Below, one piece after another: positions 34,351 through 44,559 of a stretch of DNA of 64,000 nt. This DNA is from Schistocerca nitens (Eukaryota > Arthropoda > Insecta > Orthoptera > Acrididae), in NCBI RefSeq assembly GCF_023898315.1, contig NC_064621.1, forward strand, positions 537,251,383 through 537,315,382. The letters are read 5' to 3'. Under the pieces are notes generated by a model. That model had not been told where the DNA came from, did not search any database, and saw nothing but the letters and a program-made list of their open reading frames with translations. The translations under genes and the position numbers were made by a program. Within the stretch, counting starts at the first letter, position 1. Each line of letters begins with the position of its first letter.

Positions 34351-34517
34351 CAGTACTGTGCTAAACATTAATATTTCTATCATTTACCCAATACCCTTAA
34401 ATGGCACAACATGCATATGCTATATTTATAGATTTATTTCTTCCTATTCAAGAATTCATCTATGGTATAGAAGGAGTTGTCAAGGAGGTATGATTTTAGT
34501 TTATTTTTGAAGCAACA

Positions 34518-35935
34518 CTCCTGGAAATTGAAATAAGAACACCGTGAATTCATTGTCCCAGGAAGTTGAGACTTTATTGACACATTCCTGGGGTCAGATA
34601 CATCACATGATCACACTGACAGAACCACAGGCACATAGACACAGGCAACAGAGCATGCACAATGTCGGCACTAGTACAGTGTATATCCACCTTTCGCAGC
34701 AATGCAGGCTGCTATTCTCCCATGGAGACGATCGTAGAGATGCTGGATGTAGTCCTGTGGAACGGCTTGCCATGCCATTTCCACCTGGCGCCTCAGTTGG
34801 ACCAGCGTTCGTGCTGGACGTGCAGACCGCGTGAGACGACGCTTCATCCAGTCCCAAACATGCTCAATGGGGGACAGGTCCGGAGATCTTGCTGGCCAGG
34901 GTACTTGACTTACACCTTCTAGAGCACGTTGGGAGGCACGGGATACATGCGGACGTGCATTGTCCTGTTGGAACAGCAAGTTCCCTTGCCGGTCTAGGAA
35001 TGGTAGAACGATGGGTTCGATGACGGTTTGGATGTACCGTGCACTATTCAGTGTCCCCTCGACGATCACCAGTGGTGTACGGCCAGTGTAGGAGATCGCT
35101 CCCCACACCATGATGCCGGGTGTTGGCCCTGTGTGCCTCGGTCGTATGCAGTCCTGATTGTGGCGCTCACCTGCACGGCGCCAAACACGCATACGACCAT
35201 CATTGGCACCAAGGCAGAAGCGACTCTCATCGCTGAAGACGACACGTCTCCATTCGTCCCTCCATTCACGCCTGTCGCGACACCACTGGAGGCGGGCTGC
35301 ACGATGTTGGGGCGTGAGCGGAAGACGGCCTTACGGTGTGCGGGACCGTAGCCCAGCTTCATGGAGACGGTTGCGAATGGTCCTCGCCAATACTCCAGGA
35401 GCAACAGTGTCCCTAATTTGCTGGGAAGTGGCGGTGCGGTCCCCTACGGCACTGCGTAGGATCCTACGGTCTTGGCGTGCATCCGTGCGTCGCTGCGGTC
35501 CGGTCCCAGGTCGACGGGCACGTGCACCTTCCGCCGACCACTGGCGACAACATCGATGTACTGTGGAGACCTCACGCCCCACGTGTTGAGCAATTCGGCG
35601 GTACGTCCACCCGGCCTCCCGCATGCCCACTATACGCCCTCGCTCAAAGTCCGTCAACTGCACATACGGTTCACGTCCACGCTGTCGCGGCATGCTACCA
35701 GTGTTAAAGACTGCGATGGAGCTCCGTATGCCACGGCAAACTGGCTGACACTGACGGCGGCGGTGCACAAATGCTGCGCAGCTAGCGCCATTCGACGGCC
35801 AACACCGCGGTTCCTGGTGTGTCCGCTGTGCCGTGCGTGTGATCATTGCTTGTACAGCCCTCTCGCAGTGTCCGGAGCAAGTATGGTGGGTCTGACACAC
35901 CGGTGTCAATGTGTTCTTTTTTCCATTTCCAGGGG
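34518..35935 (-). mobile_element. Young Tc1-like transposon, copy 2
   Basis: Same ends and same 1,418-bp length as copies 1 and 3, opposite in direction to copy 1, with only 214 bp between them. The flanks are CA (34516-34517) and TG (35936-35937) instead of TA on both sides. It is inserted in the LINE near its 3' end. Confidence 0.95.
34671..35693 (-). pseudogene. Tc1-like transposase, one nonsense codon
   Basis: All 340 codons stay in frame from MPRQRG to GGYTLY. The only break is codon 121, where the Leu codon TTA of the other copies is TAA (35331-35333). D155, D244 and E277 are present, with W171 and N245 as in copy 3. The change is probably recent. Confidence 0.93.
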
Positions 35936-37504
35936 TGTATTACTGGTGTATGTCAGACATTTTATTTCATCTGGTAATTTGTCAAAAAATTTTATAGCAG
36001 AATATTTTACCCCTTTCTGTGCCAAAGATACGTTGAGTAAAGGATAGTGTAAGTCTTTCTCTTTTCTGGTATTATACTCATGAATGTCACTGTTGTTTTT
36101 AAACTGGTCCACGTTGTTGAGAACAAATTTCACTAGTGAATAAATGTACTTTGAGGCTGTTGTAAGAATTCCCAATCATTTATAAAGACCCCTAAACGAT
36201 GTGCAACTATGAACCCCACACATTATTCTAACCACTTTTTTTGAGCAGTGAATACTTTTTGTCTAAAATATTATTCTGTACGATATCAAAGAGTGAAAGT
36301 ATGCAAAGTATGTTAGCTTACTAATTTCTATATCCTCAAAATTGGCAATTACTTTGATTGCAAAAGTTGCTGAACCTAGTCGCTTTAGAAGATCCAAAAT
36401 ATGAATTTTCCGATTAAGATTCCCATCTGTCTGTACACCTAAAAACTCAGTATGCTCTATCCTGTCTACTGACTTGTTATATTTATTGAATGAACTGTAC
36501 TTTTTGCAGCAGAAAATTGGATGTACTGTGTTTTTTTCAAAGTTTAAAGAAAGCCCATTTGCAGAAAACCAATTAATGACTTTCCCAAATACCTTATTTG
36601 TATCATTTTGAACTGGAGTTTCTTTTACTGGGTTAATAATGATGCTTGTATCATCAGCAAACAGTGTCAGCTCAGCTTCTTGTTTCAGATGAGAAGGGAG
36701 GTTGTTCACATACATCAAGAACAGAAGGGACCCCATGATGAAACCCTGTGGCACACCTAATGTAATTTCACCCCTGTTAGATGAAGTCCAAACTTAATTA
36801 AATCACTTGACCCATATAAAGAAACTTTTAGTTCCCTGTTCTGTAGGTATGACTTACAATGGTTCACACAATCAAATGCTTTGGACAAGTCACAGAAAAT
36901 TCCTATAGGTGAAATTTTACTGTTTAAAGACTCCATTATGTCGACAGTGAAATTGTATACTACTGTCTTAGTGGAACAGCATTTTTGAAATTCGAACTGT
37001 GATTTACTAAGTATCCCATTATCGTTGAAATGGCTAACCACTCTTGAGTACATTACTTTCTCGAAGATTTTTGAAAGAGCTGTAGGCAGTGATACTGGCC
37101 GATAATTCTTGACATATGTGGTGTCCCCCTTTTTGTATAGAGGCCTGGAAAAATTTGGTGTCAGATGTGGGGTTAGGACAAAACAGGGTGGTATCAGCAA
37201 CAGAGAGGGGAAAAAAAAAAGAAAACGTGGGGTGGAAACAGGGGTCAGTAGAGAAGCACTTGTATTACAGAGTCTCACTAGAAGGAGAAGCCATTACTGG
37301 TAACTGCGCCCAAGATTACGAGTAGCAGCACACAAGATTCGTAGAGTCCAGCAGATGCCATTAGGTGCAAGCAGCAGGGCCCAAGGCTACGAGAAACAGC
37401 GCGCCAACCCAGCAGAGCAGTAGAAGGTCACCGGTTCCAAACGGCAGTATCAGCAAGACAACGCACTCTCTTAAAGTATTTTGGGACAGTAAACAAACGT
37501 GAAA

Positions 37505-38430
37505 ATGACGTCTGCCACTAGTGATAACATAGGAAGAAATGCTAAGGGCGCGTTAGTTTCAGTCCCGAAAACCTTTGAAGGAAACAAAAGGGAGTTGCAG
37601 GAGTTTATTGAAAATGTAAATGCCGCTTTTGATGCAGTGAAGATCGAAGAAATTAAGCTATTATTTCAGTACGTAAAGTTAAAGATAAGATGCTAGATCA
37701 AAATTGTTAATACAAGATAATACAAATAACTGACAGGAAGTGAGAAATGTCTTGGAGAAAAATTATGCGGACAAACGAACCACTGATTTCTATACAGTCA
37801 GAATTTTCAAGCTAGACAGTTTTCTGGGCAATCAGTTTTCTAGGGAAATTGGATACATGAGATATCCAAATCGTTCAGGATTGCCGTGACGAGAGAAACT
37901 CGAGAGAACAATTAAGGAGTGCGATCGGTCTGATATTTGTACTACACCCTGCATGCTTCATTGAAGGGTTGTGAAACAAGAGAATTCAGTTGACAGTAAG
38001 CAGCCGAGGCAGAGATATTAATTTAAACATGGCCGTGGAAATCGCACAAAACGAAGAGAGTGCAATCCTGTCCATGCGAGAAAAGAATCAAGATGCAATG
38101 GGTATAGTGGGGCCAACTAAGATTAATAAGCAAACGAAAGATACAAAGTTTTATAACGGTGAGAAAATGGGACATATAGAAAAACACTGCCGAAGGAACC
38201 CCAAAGTAAGGTTGGCGCAACACACAACAAGGCAACCGAAACTAGACAATTTCGGGATTCTTGTTATCACTGTGATGGGAAAGGGCATCCCAATGCCATG
38301 TGTACCAGGATTATAATGTGTACGAAACGCCAGCGACGTGGGCATAGGGAACAGGGTTATAGATCTCCCCGATGTTATATGTGCAATGAATACAGACATA
38401 CAGCAGCCCAATGTGGCGAGAAACACGAAA
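37505..38430 (+). pseudogene. Gag-like relic with zinc knuckles
   Basis: It starts at ATG 37505. The N-terminal part contains KTFEGNKRELQEFIENVNAA. Three knuckle regions follow in different frames: a damaged one at about 38150-38200 (KMGHIEKHCRR, leading Cys lost), CYHCDGKGHPNAMC at about 38260-38305, and CYMCNEYRHTAAQC at about 38365-38410. The last two fit CX2CX4HX4C. Frameshifts and stops break the frame. Confidence 0.75.
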
Positions 38431-38539
38431 AGATTCCAGGAGAATGGCCGGGAAAATAACCAGGTGGCACGGGTAGCAGTCATGCGTAGCCACCGTGCGA
38501 TTGCCCAAGATAATGCTAATTGGCTGCGAGGCTGAAAAT

Positions 38540-38850
38540 GATGTGATTACGACCAAGGGCGACGAATTTGGCAAGGAATTCATATTTTTAATAGGTACCG
38601 GAGCACAGATCAGTTTACTCAAAGAAGAAGAACTGACTAGCGAACTACTGATAGATCGGGAAGAGGTATCAATATTGAAAAGACTAACACAAGGCACAAT
38701 GAGTGCACAAGGTACAGTGAAGCTGGACTTACAAATAGACGGAAATGTGTTGGAAGGTCAGAAGTTTCCTGTGTTACTAAAGGGAACACACGTCCCATAT
38801 AAGGAGCTTATTTCAATAGTGGTACAAGTCCATTTTTGTTCATTCTGAGG
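38540..38850 (+). pseudogene. Retroviral-type aspartyl protease relic
   Basis: Within an open stretch of 117 codons, EFIFLIGTGAQISLLKEEEL occupies the active-site region. The position where the family has the catalytic Asp reads Gly. Downstream residues KLDLQIDGNVLEGQKFPVLL fit the flap and core strands. The relic ends at a stop at 38846. Confidence 0.78.
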
Positions 38851-39049
38851 TACAAAGTCCTAAAGTTAAACGAGCGAGGAAAAATCTGCAGTTGAGATAC
38901 CAGAAATATTCAAGCATATGGATTCTTGTTGAGATGAACCTTTCCTTCTGTTTGTTTGGACCATTAAAGTCAGAAGCATTATAGACAGAAAAGTGGAGGT
39001 AATGACCTTGTACCACTGTTGAAATAAGCCCTTCATATAATGATTTGAA

Positions 39050-39255
39050 AATTGGAAATTTGTAGTAAGTTCTCTGGGACCAAACTGCCGAGGTCATCGG
39101 TCCCTCGGCTTACATACTACTTAATCTAACTTAACCTATCTTACACTAAGGACAACACACACACCCATGTCCGAGGGAGGATTCGAACCTCCGACGAGGG
39201 GATTCACACGAACCGTATCAAGGCGCCTCGGACCGCACGGCTACCCCTCGCGACT
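39050..39255 (-). mobile_element. SINE family C
   Basis: On the minus strand a tRNA-like head GAGGGGTAGCCGTGCGGTC, B box GGAGGTTCGAATCC, then CTCCCTCGGACATGGGTGTG and a body ending with hairpin 39076-39104. The stem here is GGGACC...GGTCCC. It is inserted in the LTR element. Target duplication not clear. Confidence 0.85.
39076..39104 (-). other. SINE C hairpin with compensatory pair
   Basis: On the minus strand GGGACC, loop GATGACCTCGGCAGTTT, GGTCCC. Other copies have GGGACT...AGTCCC. The last pair of the stem is C-G here and T-A elsewhere. Confidence 0.7.
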
Positions 39256-39416
39256 AACGGTTTGGTGGGCAGGGATTTCCCACTACAACAAGGAGACATT
39301 AGTGACTATCGCAACAGACGATTAAATGTGAATGGGTATGAAGCTCCATTATTGACATTATCCGAAGGGAATGGACCACAGCGACAGACAGGAACACGGG
39401 AAAATGACCAGGAAGA

Positions 39417-39621
39417 GCCGGCCGTTGTGACCGAGCGGTTTTAGGCGCTTCAGTCTGGAACCGCGCTGCTGCTACGGTCGCAGGTTCGAATCGTGCCTCG
39501 TTCATGGATGTGTGTGATGTCCTTAGGTTAGTCAGGTTTAAGTAGTTCTAAGTTCAAGGGAACTGATGACCTCGGAGGTTAAGTCCCATAGTGCTCAGAA
39601 CAATTTGAACCTTTTTTTGTG
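39417..39621 (+). mobile_element. tRNA-derived SINE, family A
   Basis: Complete copy with tail TTTGAACC plus T-run. Perfect 11-bp duplications GACCAGGAAGA (39406-39416, 39622-39632). Confidence 0.93.
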
Positions 39622-40014
39622 GACCAGGAAGATAAGTATCCGACTACAGAGTTACATGAGCAGAAACAAGGTCACAGAAACTTAAAATGACTGTGTGTGT
39701 AAATAAAGGATGAAAACAATCGTCCAGTGAAAAAAGGGTACCTAGACGAACGCACTTCAAAGAAAATGTGGAAGTCGCGGTCACAGGCAAACGACAGGAC
39801 CCAGGGACGAAAAAGTAATGAGAGTCAGATCAGAAGGACATAACAGAATTCGGGAAGGCAAAGAATAATAATGCCGAAACAGGGAGTAATGAAGAGTACA
39901 TACATACCGGAAGCATTAGTACGAAATGTACAGAAGTGTGTTATCAGTGTGGTAGAATGTCATCGAGGGCGACGTTAGTTCTCAGTGATTAATCAATGAA
40001 AACTTTTGAAGATA

Positions 40015-40133
40015 AATGGCTCTGAGCACTATGGGACTTAACATCCGTGGTCATCAGTCCCCTAGAATTTAGAACTACTTAAACCTAACTAACCTAAGGA
40101 CATCACACACATCCATGCCCGAGGCAGGACTCG
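40015..40133 (-). mobile_element. SINE family A, 5'-truncated
   Basis: Tail and body are present up to GCCCGAGGCAGGA; the tRNA-like head is missing. It lies in the RT part of the LTR element. No clear duplication. Confidence 0.85.
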
Positions 40134-42019
40134 ATATCGTAGGGTAAACGAGATTTCAGTAGGGGAGGCATTGAGGGTCCCAAATACATCGGAAATTCTG
40201 GGCCATATGGGAAAACCGAAGTATTCTTCCACATTGGATTTAGCACGTGGACACCATCAGACATTAATGAATCCAAAAGACAGGGAGAAGACAGCATTAA
40301 TGCCAACTACAAGCACTAGGATTAAGAGAGGATGCCTATGGGATTAAAAGTGGCTCCTAGTACTTTCCAGAGATTAATGATCATCGCACTGGCAGGATTG
40401 CAAAGAACAAAATGCTCAAAATCCAGTAAATATCGATGGCATCATCTGTTATGGAAGTTCGTCCCAAGAACGCAATGGCAACCTAAGAGAGATCTTTTAC
40501 CGCCTAAGGGGACATAGACTAAGGAAGTTGCAGCCATACAAATGCGAATTTTTAAGGAAGGAAGTGATGATATTTTTGGAACACAAAACAGATACCAGAG
40601 TAGATCCAGATGACCGAAATATGAAGGAGGAGAAGAAATTCCCAGTTTCTAAAGACAAAGAACGAATTACAAGAATATCTTTCGCTGTTAGGATACTATC
40701 ACAAGTTTATCAAAGATTTCATTAAAATTGCAACTCCTATGCACAAGTTGATAAAGGACAATGAAAAATATGAATGGGGAAGACAGCAACAAGAAGCGCT
40801 TGAGGAATTAAAGACAAAGTTAATGAATCGTCTCATATTACAGTATCCCAACTTCAAGAAACAATTTACTATTATCTCTGCTGCTAGCAGAACTGCGATA
40901 GGCACAATATTATCACAAGGTAAGATTAGAAGCGACTTACCAATAGCATAAGTTTCTAGGTCAATGAATAAGGAGGAGAGTAATTATTCAGCGACAGACC
41001 TATAGTATTTACTTTTAGTGTGGGCAACAAAACAATTCCCACCATGCGTGTATGGAAGGAACTTCCCAATAGTTACAGGTCACAAATCCTTAACATGAAT
41101 TTTTAATGTTAAAGGTCCAACACCGCGTTTATTAAAATGGAGACTGAAATTAAAAGAATATTCCTATGAGATCATATATAAGCCTGGAAAACTAAATGCA
41201 AATGTGGATGCATTAAGTAGACTGCAACAACTTAATAAAGAGGCATGTGTGAGATAACACAGAGAGCGAATAAGAATGATAGCTAAGAACAACGAGATAA
41301 GCAAAGACATCATAGAGTTACTGTGGAACGGAAGGCCGAAATATTGAAAGAAGTGTATGACAGTTCAGTAGGTGGACATCAAGAGATCCACCGAACTCTG
41401 GACGGTATAAAATGATATGGTATGTGGAAAAGAATGGAAGAGATGTCAAGAAGTGCATCCAAACGTGTGATAAATGTCAGCGAAATAAATTTACACAGGG
41501 TAAGACCAAAACTTCCTAAGTCATTGTGGACACGGCAGAAGATGTGTTCGACAAATGCTGTTTAGACGTCGTAGGTTCATTAGACGTAATGAAAAAAGGC
41601 GAACGGTATATACTAACTTTCCAAGATGACCTAAGTAAATTTACAGTAACAGTTCGGTTAGAAGGACAAAACGCAGATACAATGGCCAAAAAGTTCATAG
41701 ACGAAATTATATTAAGGTATGATGTTCCCTCAGTAGTACTGACAGTCCAAGCGACAAATTCCTTAAGGCAGCTATTTAAGAGAATCTGCAAGCTCTTAAG
41801 CATGAAGAAACATCACACTACTGTATTCCATCCTCAAACAAACGAAGCGTTACAAAGAACACAATGGACTCTAATAGAATATTTGAGACACTTTATAAAG
41901 GAGGATCACAGCAACTGGGATACGTGGATTCCTTAGAGTACTTTTGAGTTCAGTTCCACACCACATAGAACCATAAGTGTACAAGGAATATTACAAGAGG
42001 AGACAGCTAGACTAGGCTA

Positions 42020-42028
42020 CACACACAA

Positions 42029-42111
<83 letters not shown>
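42020..42111 (+). repeat. (CA)n(TA)n compound microsatellite
   Basis: ACACACAAAC-type repeats pass into about 65 bases of TA that directly border Tc1 copy 3. Confidence 0.95.
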
Positions 42112-42112
<1 letters not shown>

Positions 42113-43528
42113 TCCTGGAAATTGAAATAAGAACACCGTGAATTCATTGTCCCAGGAAGGGGAAACTTTATTGACACATTCCTGGGGTCAGATACATCAC
42201 ATGATCACACTGACAGAACCACAGGCACATAGACACAGGCAACAGAGCATGCACAATGTCGGCACTAGTACAGTGTATATCCACCTTTCGCAGCAATGCA
42301 GGCTGCTATTCTCCCATGGAGACGATCGTAGAGATGCTGGATGTAGTCCTGTGGAACGGCTTGCCATGCCATTTCCACCTGGCGCCTCAGTTGGACCAGC
42401 GTTCGTGCTGGACGTGCAGACCGCGTGAGACGACGCTTCATCCAGTCCCAGACATGCTCAATGGGGGACAGATCCGGAGATCTTGCTAGCCAGGGTAGTT
42501 GACTTACACCTTCTAGAGCACTTTGGGTGGCACGGGATACATGCGGACGTGCATTGTCCTGTTGGAACAGCAAGTTCCCTTGCCGGTCTAGGAATGGTAG
42601 AACGATGGGTTCGATGACGGTTTGGATGTACCGTGCACTATTCAGTGTCCCCTCGACGATCACCAGTGGTGTACGGCCAGTGTAGGAGATCGCCCCCCAC
42701 ACCATGATGCCGGGTGTTGGCCCTGTGTGCCTCGGTCGTATGCAGTCCTGATTGTGGCGCTCACCTGCACGGCGCCAAACACGCATACGACCATCATTGG
42801 CACCAAGGCAGAAGCGACTCTCATCGCTGAAGACGACACGTCTCCATTCGTCCCTCCATTCACGCCTGTCGCGACACCACTGGAGGCGGGCTGCACGATG
42901 TTGGGGCGTGAGCGGAAGACGGCCTAACGGTGTGCGGGACCGTAGCCCAGCTTCATGGAGACGGTTGCGAATGGTCCTCGCCGATACCCCAGGAGCAACA
43001 GTGTCCCTAATTTGCTGGGAAGTGGCGGTGCGGTCCCCTACGGCACTGCGTAGGATCCTACGGTCTTGGCGTGCATCCGTGCGTCGCTGCGGTCCGGTCC
43101 CAGGTCGACGGGCACGTGCACCTTCCGCCGACCACTGGCGACAACATCGATGTACTGTGGAGACCTCACGCCCCACGTGTTGAGCAATTCGGCGGTACGT
43201 CCACCCGGCCTCCCGCATGCCCACTATACGCCCTCGCTCAAAGTCCGTCAACTGCACATACGGTTCACGTCCACGCTGTCGCGGCATGCTACCAGTGTTA
43301 AAGACTGCGATGGAGCTCCGTATGCCACGGCAAACTGGCTGACACTGACGGCGGCGGTGCACAAATGCTGCGCAGCTAGCGCCATTCGACGGCCAACACC
43401 GCGGTTCCTGGTGTGTCCGCTGTGCCGTGCGTGTGATCATTGCTTGTACAGCCCTCTCGCAGTGTCCGGAGCAAGTATGGTGGGTCTGACACACCGGTGT
43501 CAATGTGTTCTTTTTTCCATTTCCAGGA

Positions 43529-43529
<1 letters not shown>
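42112..43529 (-). mobile_element. Young Tc1-like transposon, copy 3
   Basis: 1,418 bp with the same inverted ends as copies 1 and 2, lying within a TA array that continues at 43530. This is the best-preserved copy. Confidence 0.96.
42265..43287 (-). CDS. Tc1-like transposase, 340 aa, intact
   Basis: Cut-and-paste transposase acting on its own inverted ends at TA targets. Start MPRQRGREP at 43285-43287 (an in-frame upstream extension to 43503 is open but lies in the 5' UTR of all copies). HTH about residues 10-110; D155 (VVFSDESRF), GIMVWGAISYTG at 194-205, D244 (FQQDNARPH), E277 (SPIEHVWDW). Length matches Tc1 transposases (about 340). A Trp-rich WQAVPQDYIQHLYDRL C-terminus is present. No stop or frameshift, and all catalytic residues are kept, so it may be, or recently was, active. 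Confidence 0.94.
   Translation of the reverse strand: MPRQRGREPYVQLTDFERGRIVGMREAGWTYRRIAQHVGREVSTVHRCCRQWSAEGARARRPGTGPQRRTDARQDRRILRSAVGDRTATSQQIRDTVAPGVSARTIRNRLHEAGLRSRTPLGRLPLTPQHRAARLQWCRDRREWRDEWRRVVFSDESRFCLGANDGRMRVWRRAGERHNQDCIRPRHTGPTPGIMVWGAISYTGRTPLVIVEGTLNSARYIQTVIEPIVLPFLDRQGNLLFQQDNARPHVSRATQSALEGVSQLPWLARSPDLSPIEHVWDWMKRRLTRSARPARTLVQLRRQVEMAWQAVPQDYIQHLYDRLHGRIAACIAAKGGYTLY

Positions 43530-43573
<44 letters not shown>
43530..43573 (+). repeat. (TA)n microsatellite, right half
   Basis: Continuation of the array that holds Tc1 copy 3. Confidence 0.95.
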
Positions 43574-43577
<4 letters not shown>

Positions 43578-43757
43578 CAAAGTTAGAATGGAAAGGGGCG
43601 CATTAGTAGCGAGAGAAACAATAAAAGGAGCCAAAGAAGTGAGCATAATCCACTATAAAAGAACGGACCATTCTGATAAATTTCAAGTAGGAGCTAAATT
43701 GCTACTACACGATGAATCAGTAAGACGTTGGAGTTCTAAGAAGTTAGATTTCCTATT

Positions 43758-43995
43758 GGTTGGTGGGTTGATTTAGGGGAGGGGACCAAACAACGAGGTG
43801 ATGGGTCGTTGAGGATTAGGGAAGGATGGGAAAGCATGTCGGCTCTGCTCTTTCAAAGGAGCCATCCCAGCATTTACCTGAGCGATTTAGCGAAATCACG
43901 GAAAACCTAAACAAGGACGGCCGGACGCGGGTTTGAACCTTCCTCTTCCTGGATACAAGTCCAGTGTGCGAAACACTGCGCCACCTCGCTCAGTC
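43758..43995 (-). mobile_element. tRNA-derived SINE, family E
   Basis: On the minus strand AGCGAGGTGGCGCAGTGTTT (A box side), B box GGTTCAAACCC, GCGTCCGGCC, then a body with CTGGGATGGCTCCTTTGAAA and tail CACCTCGTTGTTTGGTCCCC followed by ACCCACCAACC. The tail resembles the 3' end of the I-type LINE at 61239. It splits the integrase C-terminal relic. Confidence 0.78.
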
Positions 43996-44559
43996 CAGTT
44001 TAGAGGCCCATATGAAGTAATAGAAGCAAAATTGCTGATTGTAAGAGTCAGAATGAAGAGGATGTAAAAGTTGAAAGTCAATGACAATAGATTGGAATCT
44101 TGTTAATAAGGTAATTAAGATCAGAGTTTTGATTACAGAGCCATCATAGTACCCTCAACCACTAGATCGTGGGTTTTGATTAGCAACGGTGGGTGATGGA
44201 TCTTCTAGCGTCAAGTCCAGGCCGAGGTGGAAGTTCACACGATAAAAACTTCCCCAGGATAAGATTACCACCATCAAAGAGATGTAGAAATAGCCAGTAC
44301 CACATGAAAATTGGTGACCAACGTGAATCTAAGGACATTCGAAGAAAGATTACATGCAGTAAATAGGGTAGGACTTACTGCAACAGTGAAAGGAGAAATT
44401 GTAATAGCTAAACATTATCAAGGGGGAATATAATATGCTAGTGAAGGGGGTGACCCAAAATGCAGAACGCTTACACGAAAACAGGTCACTAATACAACAA
44501 TACCTACAACAAATTCAGACAGAGATAAGAGATGTATGATTTCCAGTACCGCTACTAGA

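Larger units (their letters stand above)
34440..37145 (-). pseudogene. LINE reverse transcriptase, pseudogene
   Basis: KNYRPVSLPTALSKIFEKVM (RT fingers), SKSQFEFQKCCSTKTVVYNF, IFCDLSKAFDCVNH (first catalytic Asp) at 36757-37145; then GSLLFLMYVNNLPSHL and LTLFADDTSIII (catalytic FADD), WFSANGLSLNFEKN, TEFLGVQTDGNLN and YFAYFHSLISYRIIF at 36263-36754; C-terminus EYNTRKEKDLHYPL and YSAIKFFDKLPDEIKCL at 35940-36175. Frameshifts at about 36755 and 36260. The endonuclease domain is absent. Confidence 0.85.
34350..37150 (-). mobile_element. CR1/jockey-like LINE, 5'-truncated, split by Tc1 copy 2
   Basis: RT sequence runs on the minus strand from about 37145 down to 35936, is interrupted by Tc1 copy 2, and resumes at 34517 with FKNKLKSYLLDNSFYTIDEF and a stop near 34440. 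The 3' UTR reaches the TA array. At the left (5') end it meets the LTR element at about 37150. Confidence 0.82.
39256..41230 (+). pseudogene. RT and RNase H relic of the LTR element
   Basis: VGRDFPLQQGDISDYRNRRL (protease/RT linker) at 39262; GKPKYSSTLDLARGHHQTLM (first RT Asp) at about 40205; MPMGLKVAPSTFQRLM at 40332; the YxDD region at about 40420 is changed to NIDGIIC; LQPYKCEFLRKEVM at 40528. RNase H part: EKYEWGRQQQEALEELKTKL, FKKQFTIISAASRTAIGTIL, then FPPCVYGRNFPIV-like and YKPGKLNANVDALSRLQQ (to 41230). Two SINEs and many frame breaks. Confidence 0.82.
41330..44060 (+). pseudogene. Integrase relic of the LTR element
   Basis: Zinc-binding region remnants at 41340-41510 (GGHQEIHRTLDG, then CQRNKF); core domain in the ORF 41526-41936 (KCCLDVVGSLDVM with the first Asp). 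The position of the second catalytic Asp reads Val (VVLTVQATNS), and the Glu region reads NEALQRTQ. After Tc1 copy 3 the C-terminal part resumes at 43590 (REKI-like GAKEVSIIHYKRTDHSDKFQ) and after SINE E at 43995 (FRGPYEVIEAKL). Not functional. Confidence 0.8.
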
